DNA of 64,000 bases, taken from Nostoc carneum NIES-2107 (GTDB lineage: Bacteria; Cyanobacteriota; Cyanobacteriia; Cyanobacteriales; Nostocaceae). The translations under genes were made by a program, and so were the position numbers. Under the pieces are notes generated by a model, which was not told where the DNA came from, searched no databases, and saw nothing but the letters and a program-made list of their open reading frames with translations. The DNA is taken from positions 2,327,947 through 2,391,946 of the forward strand of contig AP018180.1 in the NCBI GenBank assembly GCA_002368155.1, given 5' to 3'. This document shows positions 63,806 through 64,000 of the stretch, in pieces. Each line of letters begins with the position of its first letter. Positions within the stretch are counted from its first letter, which is position 1.

Positions 63806-64000
63806 ATGTGGATAAATAAAAAAGCACAACAATCGGTAGAGACAACAAATACCAAACGTGGTAAAGGTTTTTTTTGGGCTACGCGTACCCGGATTCTTTT
63901 GTGGTATGCGTTAATTTTTGGCTTAGTTTTTGTGGTTTTTGTGCCAGCATTTCGACAAGTTTTATATGCAAGGATTAATAGTCGGGTGCATGGGCAAATA
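63806..64000 (+). CDS. Sensor histidine kinase, partial (N-terminus only)
   Basis: An open frame of 65 codons from the ATG at 63806 runs off the window. It begins with a basic, polar segment (MWINKKAQQSVETTNTKRGKG), then a hydrophobic helix (ILLWYALIFGLVFVVFVPAF), and a periplasmic-like start (RQVLYARINSRVHGQ). This fits the N-terminal anchor of a two-component sensor kinase, given the response regulator just upstream. No kinase motif is visible in the part seen. Confidence 0.75.
   Translation, partial: MWINKKAQQSVETTNTKRGKGFFWATRTRILLWYALIFGLVFVVFVPAFRQVLYARINSRVHGQI

Noticed and set aside
1-64000. tRNA or rRNA genes
   Set aside because: No cloverleaf with a T-arm GTTCRA consensus or rRNA-like stretch was recognised by eye; a tRNAscan run would be the decisive check.

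Overview
The window looks like chromosomal DNA of a filamentous, probably heterocyst-forming cyanobacterium (Nostocales). The support is a large number of GCGATCGC (HIP1) sites, a photosystem I psaB gene, a CrtO-type carotenoid ketolase, Ycf35/Ycf46 orthologues, a CoaT/CoaR cobalt-efflux pair, and heptanucleotide tandem repeats of the GGGGATT/GGGGACT, GTAATGA and GGTAATT kinds in many intergenic gaps. No tRNA, rRNA or CRISPR array was seen. The organism assignment is an inference from gene content.

Layout. 1-3.3 kb: an MFS exporter cut by the window edge, a repeat-filled gap, a hypothetical gene and an EamA transporter. 3.3-6.8 kb: a gap with strong RNA-like secondary structure, then an alpha-oxoamine synthase, a SnoaL-like protein and a short-chain dehydrogenase. 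7-11.2 kb: two small one-helix membrane proteins and an orphan psaB with no psaA beside it. 11.2-19.5 kb, all on the minus strand: a two-partner-secretion adhesin, two small proteins joining a double-glycine leader to a C-terminal S74 (tail-fibre chaperone) domain, a fused RRE/E1-like/YcaO cyclodehydratase, and a PAS-GGDEF cyclase. 19.7-23.2 kb: methyltransferase, crtO and a DUF2993 protein. 24-32 kb: an acyl-adenylate ligase, a STAND-type ATPase, a small secreted coiled-coil protein, an aldehyde dehydrogenase and an esterase. 32-38 kb: an ECF sigma factor, its cupin anti-sigma partner, and a DUF4331-TPR-HupE/UreJ gene set. 38.5-42.5 kb: a glycosidase-like protein fused to a pepsin-like protease, and a translationally coupled two-gene unit flanked by near-identical repeats. 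42.8-48.5 kb: the RHH-ycf46-ycf35 operon and a GH65 phosphorylase/beta-phosphoglucomutase fusion. 49.6-52.8 kb: divergent coaT/coaR. 52.8-64 kb: a large NB-ARC/WD40 protein, a SnoaL-like protein, an MFS transporter, a PQQ-type dehydrogenase, a Uma2 nuclease, a TIR-like nucleotide-binding protein, a 21-bp tandem repeat, and a response regulator followed by the start of its histidine kinase.

The two strongest leads are: (1) the leader-S74 proteins beside a leader-binding YcaO cyclodehydratase, which look like an unusual RiPP pathway whose precursors carry a self-cleaving chaperone domain; and (2) a conserved upstream element, TGARCA-N17-TRARCA with a matching CTGG in the spacer, at three separate genes, one of them next to the ECF sigma/anti-sigma pair, suggesting a local regulon.
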